A program made the position numbers and the translations under genes. Of a DNA stretch of 64,000 nucleotides, positions 48,932-58,255 are shown piece by piece; the stretch's first letter is position 1; each line of letters starts with the position of its first letter. The stretch covers positions 496,001 through 560,000 of the forward strand of contig NZ_CP069157.1 of assembly GCF_019243775.1 (NCBI RefSeq), given 5' to 3'. The notes under the pieces are model-generated. The model ran no database searches. It saw only the letters and a list, made by a program, of their open reading frames with translations, and was not told where the DNA came from. This DNA comes from Morganella morganii. Lineage in GTDB: Bacteria; Pseudomonadota; Gammaproteobacteria; Enterobacterales; Enterobacteriaceae.

Positions 48932-48945
48932 ATGACCCGGGTCAT
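48932..48945. promoter_or_regulatory. Palindrome upstream of the PTS-lyase operon
   Basis: ATGACCCGGGTCAT is a perfect 14-bp palindrome in the 269-bp gap before the PTS gene. It is a candidate operator for the RpiR-type regulator. Confidence 0.45.
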
Positions 48946-49051
48946 AATTTAAGACCTGAGATAATATTTAAAACCGTACCATCATTTCATTTCAAAAAGG
49001 CAATGCTAGTATTCCGAGTAATGTCAATATTCTTCATCGCAAGGAAACACT

Positions 49052-50608
49052 ATGGCTAAAAGAAAATTCGGAGAGTCGATCCAGCGCTTTGGCCGGACAC
49101 TGCTCCTGCCAATCGGGGTTCTGGCTCCGATAGGTATGATTCTGGGGATCAGTGGTGCATTAGTGCAGACCTACATGATTGCCCGGTTTCCTTTCCTCGG
49201 AAATGAAACGGTTAACGCACTGCTTGTCAGTATCCGCTCTATTGCGGGCGTTATTTTTGACAATATTCCACTGCTCTTTGCCATGGGGGTTGCCTACGGG
49301 ATGAGCCAGCGTGATAAGGGGATCGCGGTCTTTGCCTCTGTGGTGGGGTATTTGTCGCTGATTATCACCATGAATATCTGGCTGGTACTCACCGGTAAAC
49401 TGGCGGATCCGGCCATTATGGGGCAGGTGGGGCAAATTAAGGTTCTGGGGATCCAAACCTTAAATATCAGTGCCGCCGGGGGGATCATCACCGGTCTGAT
49501 TGCCGCCTGGGCAACGGATAAGTTCTATAACCTTGAACTGCCGACTGCCTTCGCTTTCTTCTCCGGTAAAAAATCCGTTTCCATCATCATGGTCGGCCTG
49601 ATGATTATGGTCGGCGCGACATTACCGTTTATCTGGGAAGTGCTGGTTCAGGGGCTGATGAAGCTCTCTGCTGTCTTTCTGAGTCCTGTCGGTCCGTTCT
49701 TTACGGCGGGCGGTGAGCGTCTGTTTATTCCGTTCGGTCTGCACCACGTCTGGAACGTGCTGTTCAGATTTACCGAAGCCGGCGGTACCTATGTGATTGA
49801 CGGACAAACCTATGTCGGTGTTGTTCCGGCGCTGACTGAAGTGTTATTCAAACAGGGCCCCGGAACTGAATACTGGGCGATGATGCCAAGCCTGACGCGC
49901 TTTATGGCGCAGCAGCAAATGCTGGTCACACTGTTCCTGTTCCCGGCAATTGCATTAGCTATCTATAAAACATCGAAGAAAGAGAACCGCGCGGAAGTGA
50001 AATCCATGCTGGTGACGATGGTACTGACCGCCATGCTCGGTAACGTCACGGAACCGCTTGAATTTACCTTCGTGTTTATCGCACCGCTGCTGTATTTAAT
50101 TTATGCCATCATCGTGGGTATTGGTGCGGTATTGCTGTCATTCGCCGGTGTCGCGATTGGTTATATCCGCGGAACCATCTTCGATTTCACGATTTTCGGC
50201 CTGCTGTACGAACGTACTAACTGGATATTCCTGGTGCTTATCGGTACCGGTCTGGCGGTGGTGACGTTCTTTATCTTCCGCTGGGCTATCCTCCGGTTTG
50301 ATATTAAAACGCCGGGCCGTGAAGAATCCAGCAATCTGAAAAACACGTTAATTAAAGAAAAACGTTATGGTGAAATTGCGGAAATTCTTATCGAGGCGTT
50401 AGGCGGAAAACAAAATATCCGTAACGTTGATAACTGTATTACCCGTATGCGTATCGATATCGCGGAAGTGAATAAGATTGATAAAGAGTTAATGTCGGAA
50501 TCAGGATGTACTGCATTCTTCTTTCCATCGGCAAACCACGTCCATGTTGTTTACGGACCGAAGGTTGAATTTGTCCGCAATGCTGTTGATGAAGCAATGA
50601 AGAAATAA
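49052..50608 (+). CDS. PTS permease EIIBC (glucose/maltose family, MalX-like)
   Basis: A 518-aa sugar phosphotransferase permease. The EIIC domain (about 1-420) has about ten hydrophobic segments and the PFGLHHVWN and GNVTEPLEF motifs typical of the glucose/glucoside superfamily. The EIIB domain at the C-terminus has the phosphorylated Cys in NVDNCITRMRIDI. No EIIA is fused or adjacent, so a general EIIA (Crr) would be needed. The substrate is unknown; the downstream lyase suggests an unusual conjugate rather than a plain sugar. Confidence 0.9.
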   Translation: MAKRKFGESIQRFGRTLLLPIGVLAPIGMILGISGALVQTYMIARFPFLGNETVNALLVSIRSIAGVIFDNIPLLFAMGVAYGMSQRDKGIAVFASVVGYLSLIITMNIWLVLTGKLADPAIMGQVGQIKVLGIQTLNISAAGGIITGLIAAWATDKFYNLELPTAFAFFSGKKSVSIIMVGLMIMVGATLPFIWEVLVQGLMKLSAVFLSPVGPFFTAGGERLFIPFGLHHVWNVLFRFTEAGGTYVIDGQTYVGVVPALTEVLFKQGPGTEYWAMMPSLTRFMAQQQMLVTLFLFPAIALAIYKTSKKENRAEVKSMLVTMVLTAMLGNVTEPLEFTFVFIAPLLYLIYAIIVGIGAVLLSFAGVAIGYIRGTIFDFTIFGLLYERTNWIFLVLIGTGLAVVTFFIFRWAILRFDIKTPGREESSNLKNTLIKEKRYGEIAEILIEALGGKQNIRNVDNCITRMRIDIAEVNKIDKELMSESGCTAFFFPSANHVHVVYGPKVEFVRNAVDEAMKK

Positions 50609-50616
50609 AAGGATAT

Positions 50617-51990
50617 ATGATGAGAGCTTTATATGATTCTAAAAGTAAAACCATCGATGACCGCGGTATAAAAGCGCTGCTGTCAGATGAGGCCAAATAC
50701 AATACCTGGCTGATGTTTGAATCAGTGTTAGCTCAGGCACAGGCGGAACTGGGGTTTATTCCCCGGTCTGCTGCCGATGAAATTAAAGAAAAGGCGGTTA
50801 TTGAGAATATCGATTTCGAAGAGATGAGCCGTATCTATCAGAAAATCGGTCATGGCTTCGTACCATTTTTAAAAGTATTAGTGAATGCCTGCTCGGAAGA
50901 GAGTGGTAAATATATCCATTACGGTATTACCACCCAGAATATTCAGCAGAGTTCACAGCTGTATATGATGAAGACAGTGCATAATAAATTTATGCTGCTG
51001 TTAAGCGAGATCCTGGAAAATTTATCGCGTCTTGCAGAAAAAACCAAACACATGGTGATGCCGGGCAGGACACACGGCCGTCATGCCATTCCTATCACTT
51101 ACGGCTACAAAGTGGCGGTGTGGATCAGCGATTTTATTGATTGCAGCCAGCGCATGAAAGAGTGTGAAAAACGCGTATTCACTATCATGATGGGCGGTGC
51201 GGTCGGGGCATTTAACACCATGCCGGGTATCGGTCTGGAAGTCCAGAAACGAGTTGCTGAACTGACAGGCATGCATGCGATGGAAGTGCCGTCCCGCAAC
51301 CTGAGCACCCATAAACTGGAGTATATGGCGAACCTGGCGCTGATGGCGAATATCTGCCACAAAATCGGTGAGGAAGTTTACAGCACCACGCTGGAAGAGA
51401 TCGCGGAAGTTTCCGAAGGCTTTACCAGGGGTACTGTGGGCAGCAGCACTATGCCGCACAAAATTAACCCGAAACTGGCCAAAGGCATTATTGCGAACTC
51501 CCAGAAACTGTACTCACTGCCGGGTGTCGGCATGTACTCCGCTGTCAGACCGTATGAGGGTGACAGCAGCTCTTATATGTTATTCGACGGACTGATCGAG
51601 GAAGCACTCGAACTGACCACCGAAGTGCTGCTGAGAACAGAAGAGCTCACCAGAACCATCGTACCTCATGAAGAGAGAATGCTGCACAACGTCATGAGAA
51701 ACAAAGGGCTGGATAACACTGAATACGTGATGATGAAAATGGCGGAGAAGCTGGGCAAGGATAAGGCGCATTCATTATTGTATGAGGAAGCGATTAAAAC
51801 CGCTGCAGATGGTGAGGATTTCTACACAAACCTGACGAAAAACGACACTATTACCGCTGCCTTCAGCAATGAAGAAATCAAAGCAATGTTAGATCCGCGC
51901 GCGTATATTGGTCTGTCCGTCGAAATCGCCGAAAAAGAAGCGAAACGTGGTTCAGATGCCGCTCAGAAAATTAAAAAAGACTATCAGTAA
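50617..51990 (+). CDS. Fumarase/aspartase superfamily lyase (adenylosuccinate lyase-like)
   Basis: A 457-aa cytoplasmic enzyme whose superfamily eliminates fumarate from C-N or C-O bonded substrates. The signature loop is GSSTMPHKINP; GRTHGRHAIPITYGYKVAVW and HYGITTQNIQ supply the other active-site segments. It resembles adenylosuccinate lyases but is not in a purine locus. Instead it lies 8 bp after a PTS permease. It probably acts on the phosphorylated product of that permease, for example a sugar linked to a C4 dicarboxylate or its amino acid; this is inference. Confidence 0.85.
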   Translation: MMRALYDSKSKTIDDRGIKALLSDEAKYNTWLMFESVLAQAQAELGFIPRSAADEIKEKAVIENIDFEEMSRIYQKIGHGFVPFLKVLVNACSEESGKYIHYGITTQNIQQSSQLYMMKTVHNKFMLLLSEILENLSRLAEKTKHMVMPGRTHGRHAIPITYGYKVAVWISDFIDCSQRMKECEKRVFTIMMGGAVGAFNTMPGIGLEVQKRVAELTGMHAMEVPSRNLSTHKLEYMANLALMANICHKIGEEVYSTTLEEIAEVSEGFTRGTVGSSTMPHKINPKLAKGIIANSQKLYSLPGVGMYSAVRPYEGDSSSYMLFDGLIEEALELTTEVLLRTEELTRTIVPHEERMLHNVMRNKGLDNTEYVMMKMAEKLGKDKAHSLLYEEAIKTAADGEDFYTNLTKNDTITAAFSNEEIKAMLDPRAYIGLSVEIAEKEAKRGSDAAQKIKKDYQ

Positions 51991-52016
51991 ATTACCGGGC
52001 TGACACAGGAAAAACC

Positions 52017-52057
52017 AAACCGGCACTCTGAGGAAACTCAGGTGCCGGTTTTTTTTA
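52017..52057 (+). terminator. Terminator after the PTS-lyase operon
   Basis: ACCGGCAC-T-CTGAG / CTCAG-GTGCCGGT stem with a GAAA loop and T8. Confidence 0.92.
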
Positions 52058-52178
52058 TGCATAATTTGCGGCTGATTGCGATCAGCGGGTGGTTTTCAGC
52101 GATTAGTTTTTGAAGTCGCTGCCACAAAGTGGTTAAATTAGCTGTATAAATTTTTTCCAACCGTGAATGAGGAAAACT

Positions 52179-52526
52179 ATGCGGATTAAAATGTTACCCG
52201 GTGCTCTGGCACTGTTATTACTGGCAGGCTGTACGACCACGAACGAACTGAGCTCCGCCGGATCACAGGTCCGCTTTTCCGAAGAGCAGCCACCGGCAGA
52301 ATGTCAGAAATTAGGTGAGGTTACCGGTGTACAGAGCAACTGGATGACCGGCGTCGGTAACGAAAGCAGCTCCATGCGCGGTGCGGCAAATGACCTGCGT
52401 AACAAAGCCGCTGCAATGGGCGGTAACGTGATTTATGGTCTCGGCAGCCCGGCAGAGTCAGCGATTGTGTCCAGCCTGATCCCGGTGGATAGCAAGCTGA
52501 CGGGTCAGGTATTTAAGTGCCCGTAA
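52179..52526 (+). CDS. yjeI: DUF4156 lipoprotein YjeI
   Basis: A 115-aa outer-membrane-type lipoprotein of unknown function. The ATG at 52179 (GAGGA 5 bp upstream) gives a lipoprotein signal MRIKMLPGALALLLLAGC with the lipidated Cys. A second ATG at 52167 lacks a ribosome site. Conserved segments: ECQKLGEVTGVQSNW and AANDLRNKAAAMGGNVIYG. In E. coli yjeI follows groL directly; here the island and the PTS-lyase operon lie between. Confidence 0.9.
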   Translation: MRIKMLPGALALLLLAGCTTTNELSSAGSQVRFSEEQPPAECQKLGEVTGVQSNWMTGVGNESSSMRGAANDLRNKAAAMGGNVIYGLGSPAESAIVSSLIPVDSKLTGQVFKCP

Positions 52527-52530
52527 TTTC

Positions 52531-52652
52531 GCGTCATCCTTCCGTCCATAGCGGCGTTGGCTGCGCTCAGCGGCCCGGGTCACATACTGATGTATGCTCC
52601 CCGTGCCTCTTCACTTGCCGCCTTGCTCTGAACGAAATGATTTAGCGAAATG
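52531..52652. repeat. ERIC-like intergenic repeat
   Basis: The minus strand reads GTGAAGAGGCACGGGGAGCA then TACATCAGTATGTGACCCGG and ends GCTGAGCG. This lines up with the central part of the ERIC/IRU element (GTGAATCCCCAGGAGCTTAC...GGGGTGAGCG) and its flanking GTTGGCTGCG and GCCGCCTTGC segments. The length of about 120 bp is typical. It lies between yjeI and the methyltransferase gene, with no gene inside. Confidence 0.8.
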
Positions 52653-52668
52653 TTTTGATGGGATAAAG

Positions 52669-52701
52669 AAAAGCCACCGTCAGCATGAACGGTGGTTTTC
52701 T
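52669..52701. terminator. Bidirectional terminator between yjeI and the methyltransferase gene
   Basis: AAAAGCCACCGT / ACGGTGGTTTTC stem with A-rich and T-rich sides. The remaining 52702-52942 segment carries two copies of GCGACTTTCTG(T/C)TTTTACC (52798 and 52860) and no gene; it looks like another intergenic repeat. Confidence 0.7.
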
Positions 52702-52942
52702 TATTCAGATGCGAAAAGCGCGGGCGGCGGGTAAAGAAAACGGAAAGCATGCGAGCCATGGATGGCGAGCCTGAGCGCACAGGGATGTGTTCACAGCGAC
52801 TTTCTGTTTTTACCCGCCGCTGGCGCAGACTCCGTAATCACAGTCTTAAAGTGCTAGCAGCGACTTTCTGCTTTTACCGGTTATCAGCATGGCACCGTAA
52901 TCACGGTTTGTTGTATCTGTATTTACAAAAACGCATGAAAAA

Positions 52943-53725
52943 TCAGCCAATCTTCACTGCCGCAGTCGCAATAAATGTCGGCAGATAATTATCGATAACA
53001 AAACGCGGGTTCGGTTGCCAGTCCTCATAAAAATCGGTCAGATGAAAACCGGCTTTCAGTTGTCCGCCGATCAAATCTGTCAGGGAATGGCCAAACACAA
53101 AAGCTTCCTGCCGTGCCTGCTTCTCTGCCACCTGCTCCGGTGTTAATGCTGTCAGTTCAGAAAACGGCATTTTATATGCTGGTTTTATAATGCCTTCTTC
53201 GCGGTATTTCGCATCACGATCGCCGACAAAGACCACTGAATTAAAGAAACTGGCCAATAGTGTGCCGCCGGTTTTCAGTACGCGGTGGCATTCACGCCAT
53301 ACCGGATTCACATCCGGGATATACAGATTGGAAATCGGATGGAACACGCAGTCAAAAGTGCCATCCGCAAATGCGCTGAGATCCCGCATATCGCCCTGTA
53401 CCGCCTTAAGTGTCAGCCCGTCGCGCCGGGCAACCTGACGATCGTGCTCAAGCTGTTTATCTGATAAATCAAACACTGTCACATCCGCACCGGCGGCAGC
53501 CAGTACCGGGGCCTGCTGACCACCGGCAGAGGCCAGACAGAGAATGCGTTTACCTTTTACATCCCCCAGCCAGTCTTTCGGCAGCGGCTGCGGGGTGAGA
53601 TGCACATCCCAGTTTCCTTGTTTGGCAGCCGCAATCAGCTCTGCGCTGACCGGTGTTGACCACGCCTGTTGTTGTTCCGCCTGTTTATCCCACGCGGCCT
53701 GGTTTGAGGTTAAAAAATCCGTCAT
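52943..53725 (-). CDS. SAM-dependent methyltransferase (class I)
   Basis: A 260-aa protein from the ATG at 53725, with GGAG 9 bp upstream; longer starts lack a ribosome site. The Rossmann-fold SAM site is ILCLASAGGQQAPVLAAAGA (motif I) followed by VTVFDLSDKQLEHD and GDMRDLSAFADGTFDCVFHP; a post-motif HRVLKTGGTLLASFF is present. It resembles UbiE-like small-molecule methyltransferases, but nothing here shows its substrate. Confidence 0.85.
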   Translation of the reverse strand: MTDFLTSNQAAWDKQAEQQQAWSTPVSAELIAAAKQGNWDVHLTPQPLPKDWLGDVKGKRILCLASAGGQQAPVLAAAGADVTVFDLSDKQLEHDRQVARRDGLTLKAVQGDMRDLSAFADGTFDCVFHPISNLYIPDVNPVWRECHRVLKTGGTLLASFFNSVVFVGDRDAKYREEGIIKPAYKMPFSELTALTPEQVAEKQARQEAFVFGHSLTDLIGGQLKAGFHLTDFYEDWQPNPRFVIDNYLPTFIATAAVKIG

Positions 53726-53824
53726 AATTTTGTACTCCATAATACATAATGTACGCAATTTAACCTGTCTGAAGTTACCTGTAAAATACTATTTCTTCAG
53801 ATGACCGTGTTTACGTGGTAATAC

Positions 53825-54853
53825 TCAGCTCTGACGCAGACGGAGATCGATCGGTGTTTTACTCGGCTCACCACCGATTTCCCGGGTCAGACGTGGCACC
53901 AGATACCCGGAAATACGCGGCAGAAGATCATGCATGATGCGGCGTGCTTCATCATCACTGATCAGAAAATGTCCCGCACCCTGTACTTTATCCAGCACAT
54001 GCAGGTAATAAGGCAGAATACCGGCGTCAAACAGCGCATTACTGAGCTGTGCCAGCACCTCTGCATTGTCATTCACATCACGCAGAAGAACGCTCTGATT
54101 GAGCAGGGTAACGCGGCTTTCACGCAGCTGATTCATTTTTTCTTTCAATGTATCGTCGATTTCATTCGCGTGATTGATATGTGTGACTAAAATTATCTGT
54201 AGCCGTGAATCGCGGAAACGCGCGGTCAGTCCCGGCGTAATGCGTTCAGGGATCACGACAGGCAGACGGCTGTGAATGCGCAGCCGCTGAATATGGGGAA
54301 TCGCTTCCAGTTGCGTCAGCAGCCAGTCCAGTTCATGGTCTTTTGCCATCAGCGGATCACCGCCGGAGAAAATGATTTCATTGAGTTCAGGATGGTTAGC
54401 GATATAATCGAGCGCCTGCTGCCAGTTATGTCTGGTGCCTTTATTGTCCTCATACGGGAAGTGACGGCGGAAACAGTAGCGGCAGTTGACCGCGCACCCG
54501 CCTTTCACTAACAGCAATGCCCGGTTGTGATATTTATGCAGTAGTCCCGGAACAACACTATGTTGTTCATCCAGCGGATCGTCAGAGAACCCCGGGGTCA
54601 GGTCAAATTCAGCCCTGTGTGTCATGGTCTGAAGTAATAACGGATCGCGCGGATTGCCTTTTTCCATTTTGGCGATAAAAGGACGGGGGACACGCAGAGC
54701 AAACAACCGGCGGGCATCAGTACCGGCACGCCAGTTTTCGTCCTGTTCCAGACCTAATATTGCCAGCAGTTCTGTTGGGTTAGTGACAGAATCAGTGAGT
54801 TGATGCAGCCAGACTTCTCGGGCGGGTTGTTTTTGGGTTACAATATCGACCAT
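53825..54853 (-). CDS. epmB: EF-P beta-lysylation lysine 2,3-aminomutase EpmB
   Basis: A 342-aa radical SAM enzyme converting L-alpha-lysine to (R)-beta-lysine, which EpmA then attaches to EF-P. The radical SAM cluster motif is CAVNCRYCFRRHFPY (CxxxCxxC). IIFSGGDPLMAKDHELDW and LRIHSRLPVVIPERI are lysine-aminomutase segments, and PLP binding is expected near the C-terminal LDKVQGAGHF. It is divergent from efp, 40 bp away, as in E. coli. Confidence 0.96.
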   Translation of the reverse strand: MVDIVTQKQPAREVWLHQLTDSVTNPTELLAILGLEQDENWRAGTDARRLFALRVPRPFIAKMEKGNPRDPLLLQTMTHRAEFDLTPGFSDDPLDEQHSVVPGLLHKYHNRALLLVKGGCAVNCRYCFRRHFPYEDNKGTRHNWQQALDYIANHPELNEIIFSGGDPLMAKDHELDWLLTQLEAIPHIQRLRIHSRLPVVIPERITPGLTARFRDSRLQIILVTHINHANEIDDTLKEKMNQLRESRVTLLNQSVLLRDVNDNAEVLAQLSNALFDAGILPYYLHVLDKVQGAGHFLISDDEARRIMHDLLPRISGYLVPRLTREIGGEPSKTPIDLRLRQS

Positions 54854-54893
54854 TTTTTTGGCTATGCCATTTATTTAAAATTAGAGGATTTCC

Positions 54894-55460
54894 ATGGCTA
54901 CTTATAGTACCAACGAATTTCGCCAAGGTCTTAAAATTATGTTAGACGGCGAACCTTGCGTGGTTGTTGAAAGTGAGTTTGTTAAACCGGGTAAAGGTCA
55001 GGCATTCGCCCGTGTGCGTCTGCGTAAACTGATCTCCAACAAACTGCTGGAGAAAACCTTCAAATCAACAGACTCTGCGGAAGGCGCTGATGTCATGGAT
55101 CTGAACCTGACTTACCTGTACAACGACGGTGAGTTCTGGCACTTCATGAACAACGAAACTTTCGAGCAGCTGGCTGCGGATGAGAAAGCTATCGGTGATA
55201 ACGCCAAATGGCTGATCGACCAGGCTGAATGTATCGTTACCCTGTGGGACGGCCGTCCTATCGCGGTTACCCCGCCAAACTTTGTTGAGCTGGAAATCAC
55301 GGAAACCGATCCGGGCCTGAAAGGTGATACTGCCGGTACCGGCGGTAAACCAGCGACCCTGAGCACTGGTGCAGTGGTTAAAGTACCTCTGTTCGTGCAG
55401 ATTGGTGAAGTGATCAAAGTTGACACCCGTTCAGGTGAATACGTTTCCCGCGTGAAATAA
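54894..55460 (+). CDS. efp: Elongation factor P
   Basis: A 188-aa translation factor that relieves ribosome stalling at polyproline. It begins [20 protein letters not shown], and the modified lysine is in [12 protein letters not shown] (Lys34 in E. coli numbering). Two OB-type domains follow, ending [14 protein letters not shown]. An AGAGGA ribosome site is present. It is modified by EpmB's product, encoded next door. Confidence 0.98.
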   Translation: MATYSTNEFRQGLKIMLDGEPCVVVESEFVKPGKGQAFARVRLRKLISNKLLEKTFKSTDSAEGADVMDLNLTYLYNDGEFWHFMNNETFEQLAADEKAIGDNAKWLIDQAECIVTLWDGRPIAVTPPNFVELEITETDPGLKGDTAGTGGKPATLSTGAVVKVPLFVQIGEVIKVDTRSGEYVSRVK

Positions 55461-55478
55461 GATTACGTGATGAATTAC

Positions 55479-55511
55479 AAAACCGCCGCTGAATCAGCGG
55501 CGGTTTTTTTA
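55479..55511. terminator. Terminator between efp and the convergent hypothetical gene
   Basis: AAACCGCCGCTGA and TCAGCGGCGGTTT form a 13-bp stem with a T7 tail, usable from both sides. Confidence 0.92.
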
Positions 55512-55514
55512 TAT

Positions 55515-56354
55515 TCAGTAATATTCATAACGGTAACGCTGAATGGTTTGTAAGACCGGCTCCGGATTGTCATCCGCAGAATAGCCGTAATAATCGGCGA
55601 TATAATTTTTTTGCAGCAGACAGTTACCGTGATGATCCCATTGTTCACAACGTTCGGTGAGTACATTCAGCAGTTCGCTGCCGCTGTAAATAGAGATCAA
55701 AGTGACTGATGGCCACGGCTGAGCAGTGTAAGTAAAGCGGGTCTCTGAGGAACCGGAGCCACGGGAAACGTGTGACAGGCGGCCTTGTGAATCATAGCGG
55801 TAAAAGAGACTTTCTGATTTTTCTCCGTCCGTTTTCACCTCATCCATACTGTGGAGCCGGCTGTTTTCCCAATTGATACGGGCAGTAACGGCATCCTCCT
55901 GTTCATCGTCACCGGTATTTTTATTCAGTAAGGTATAGCCGGCAATCTGTCCTTTATCATTTATCGTCCGGGTGATGTCTGTCTGTGAATTAATGTGTTT
56001 ACCGTGAAATTTGTATTCTGCTGTGCCGGTCAGGTGAAGCGGATTATCCGGATCTGTTTTGTACTGTTCTTTCCGGTAAACATCCGGGCTTATCAGATAG
56101 TACATCTGCTGCTCATACTGCGTCACGGCACCGCACGGTGACAATGTAATGGTGGTTTCGCTGCTGCCGTAAGATTTTTGTTTGTTATTGCGTGTGGTAA
56201 CAACGGATTTGACCGGCCCGTTCAGATACAGGCCGGTGATAATATAGGTATTTTCCCGGTTCAGCTGACGCTGTGCGTCCGTACAACTGCTGTCGTCTGC
56301 CATTGCTGCGGACAGCGGCAGGCAGAGCGCCAGCAGGGTAACTGTTTTTCTCAT
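55515..56354 (-). CDS. Secreted protein of unknown function, possibly YnfC-like
   Basis: A 279-aa protein with a signal peptide (MRKTVTLLALCLPLSAAMA) and a periplasmic body rich in beta-strand-like segments. YRYDSQGRLSHVSRGSG and CEQWDHHGNCLLQKNY recall the YnfC/UPF0257 lipoprotein family and YD-type repeats, but there is no lipobox Cys and the similarity is weak. It lies directly upstream of no obvious partner and is 41 bp from eptB on the same strand, so cotranscription after eptB is possible. Confidence 0.7.
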   Translation of the reverse strand: MRKTVTLLALCLPLSAAMADDSSCTDAQRQLNRENTYIITGLYLNGPVKSVVTTRNNKQKSYGSSETTITLSPCGAVTQYEQQMYYLISPDVYRKEQYKTDPDNPLHLTGTAEYKFHGKHINSQTDITRTINDKGQIAGYTLLNKNTGDDEQEDAVTARINWENSRLHSMDEVKTDGEKSESLFYRYDSQGRLSHVSRGSGSSETRFTYTAQPWPSVTLISIYSGSELLNVLTERCEQWDHHGNCLLQKNYIADYYGYSADDNPEPVLQTIQRYRYEYY

Positions 56355-56395
56355 CCTTAAATTCTCTCTCTGTATCAGCGGATGAGGTTACTGTA

Positions 56396-58072
56396 TCACC
56401 GATAGCAGAGATTATTTTTATTATTAATCCCGCCGTCGGATGATGTCACACCGGAACAGCCGAGAATGGTATCGAATAATTCATGATGGAAAAATGTCCG
56501 CGTCCGGCTGTTTTCTTTCAGGTTATCAAACAGGGACGGGTTATTTTTTATGTAGTTATCTGACATCCAGACAATAAACGGCACACGGAACTGCTCCGGC
56601 GGGGCAATATGCCGTGGCGTACCGTGCAGGCGCATCCCGTTATTTTCGCCCAGGGATTCCCCGTGATCGGAGGTATAAAAGACAATCGCATTTTTATCTT
56701 TTAATTTTTCGGTCAGATCATGCAGAAAATGATCGGTGTATAAGATCGAATTATCATAAGCATTGATCTCTTCCTGTATGCTGCATTTGGTTCCTTCCTC
56801 TGTGCATTCCGGCATATATTTGCGGAATTCAGGCGGATAACGCTTGGAATAAAGATGATGTGAGCCTTTGGTATGTAAAATAATCAGGTTCTGCCCCTGT
56901 TTTTTACGGGCGAGCATATCATCAACTTCATCCATCAGTAATTCATCACGGATAGCTTTGCCCGGCGTTCTGTTCTGAGCGGTGATCATCTCACGGATCA
57001 GATAATTATCCAGGTCGAGCCGGTTATAGAACCAGACTTCACTTTGCATGGAAAACAGCTCGGAATAAAAGCCGTTCTGTTTCATCACAGAGAAAACATT
57101 ATTTTCGGTAACTGTCCGCTGTTCGTTATCTTTTACGCCGCCTTCACGCACAAACATGCAGCGCAGCGATAATTTGGTGGAGGTATCACAGGACTGACCT
57201 TTAAAGGCGATAACGTTTTTATCGGCAGATAATAATGGCGTTGTTTCCCGTTCATAACCGAGTAATTGCATATGATCCCAGCGGGCGGTTTCGCCTATCA
57301 CGAAAACCACATATAAATCGTCATTCTGCGGCGCCGGAGTGTAAGTAAATTCATCGGCCGGGTCGAATAAATCAATTTCATTAAAGGTATCGTCATATTT
57401 GACCACCGCATACTGTACCAGCGGCACAATCCAGTTGGTCGGTAAATAGGAGTAACTCAGCTCTCCGCCATAACTCGACACATCAATACTGCCGTTCATT
57501 TCAATTTTTTTCTGATTGGCATCCGCCAGTTTTAAATAACCGAAAATCAGAACCGGAATAACAATAAATGTAAACAGAGCGAGTGCCCGGCGGCGTGATG
57601 CCGTTTGTATGCTTGTTTTTTTTGCCGACCAGATCAGAAATAAAGCCGGAATGGAAAGCAGTGAGAACCAGAGATAAAAATGCCCGCCGACCGCTTCCTG
57701 TGACAGTTCAACACTGTCCGTGGCCAGCGTGGAGACTAAAATACCATAACCGATAATCACGTCATAAAACATCACGTAGTAACTGACAGCGATACTGACC
57801 AGAATAATAAAGCTGCTCAAAATCTTAAAACTCAGTAATCCGGTTTGGGCAATGAGCCGGAACAAGAAGAAGCTGAACAGAACATTGGCAAAAATTTCAG
57901 CAATCAGATAAAGGGAACCATAGTCTCCGGCCAGTAATAACTGGTTCTGAGCACGGGAAAAATACACGGTGTAGTTGAGAAAAAAGCCCAGAAACAGGGC
58001 AAGAACAGCAGAAACAACAAATTCATTTCTTAGTGTGTTTAATAACGGACGTATTGGCATCGGGTACATCAC
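56396..58072 (-). CDS. eptB: Kdo2-lipid A phosphoethanolamine transferase EptB
   Basis: A 558-aa inner-membrane enzyme adding phosphoethanolamine to the outer Kdo of the LPS core. Five hydrophobic segments occupy about 1-190. The periplasmic sulfatase-fold domain has VVFVIGETARWDHM with the acceptor Thr (about residue 260), CDTSTKLSLRCMFVREGG, ILHTKGSHHLY, FYTSDHGESLGENNG and HGTPRHIAPPEQF. By memory it follows E. coli EptB closely, more so than EptA. Such changes lower LPS negative charge and may contribute to the polymyxin tolerance common in Morganellaceae. Confidence 0.9.
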   Translation of the reverse strand: MMYPMPIRPLLNTLRNEFVVSAVLALFLGFFLNYTVYFSRAQNQLLLAGDYGSLYLIAEIFANVLFSFFLFRLIAQTGLLSFKILSSFIILVSIAVSYYVMFYDVIIGYGILVSTLATDSVELSQEAVGGHFYLWFSLLSIPALFLIWSAKKTSIQTASRRRALALFTFIVIPVLIFGYLKLADANQKKIEMNGSIDVSSYGGELSYSYLPTNWIVPLVQYAVVKYDDTFNEIDLFDPADEFTYTPAPQNDDLYVVFVIGETARWDHMQLLGYERETTPLLSADKNVIAFKGQSCDTSTKLSLRCMFVREGGVKDNEQRTVTENNVFSVMKQNGFYSELFSMQSEVWFYNRLDLDNYLIREMITAQNRTPGKAIRDELLMDEVDDMLARKKQGQNLIILHTKGSHHLYSKRYPPEFRKYMPECTEEGTKCSIQEEINAYDNSILYTDHFLHDLTEKLKDKNAIVFYTSDHGESLGENNGMRLHGTPRHIAPPEQFRVPFIVWMSDNYIKNNPSLFDNLKENSRTRTFFHHELFDTILGCSGVTSSDGGINNKNNLCYR

Positions 58073-58176
58073 TTCATCGCTAAAGAGAGTTAGAGAAACG
58101 ATCGGTTACTTGGTTCAATATTTATTCATTAATCATCTGCATCATAACTGATGACAGCAGACCGCATGACATTTTT

Positions 58177-58201
58177 GTCGTCATTAGTGTCGAACCGACA
58201 G
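58177..58201. promoter_or_regulatory. FhlA-like upstream activator site of hyf
   Basis: TGTCG at 58177 is followed by the inverted pair TGTCG-AAC-CGACA (58189-58201), 55-80 bp before the sigma-54 promoter. TGTCG-type motifs are associated with FhlA sites in E. coli; the assignment is by position and resemblance. Confidence 0.5.
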
Positions 58202-58255
58202 TTATCCGCCCCTGAAAATTACGACAATATACTGATAAATATCCATTTTTACACA

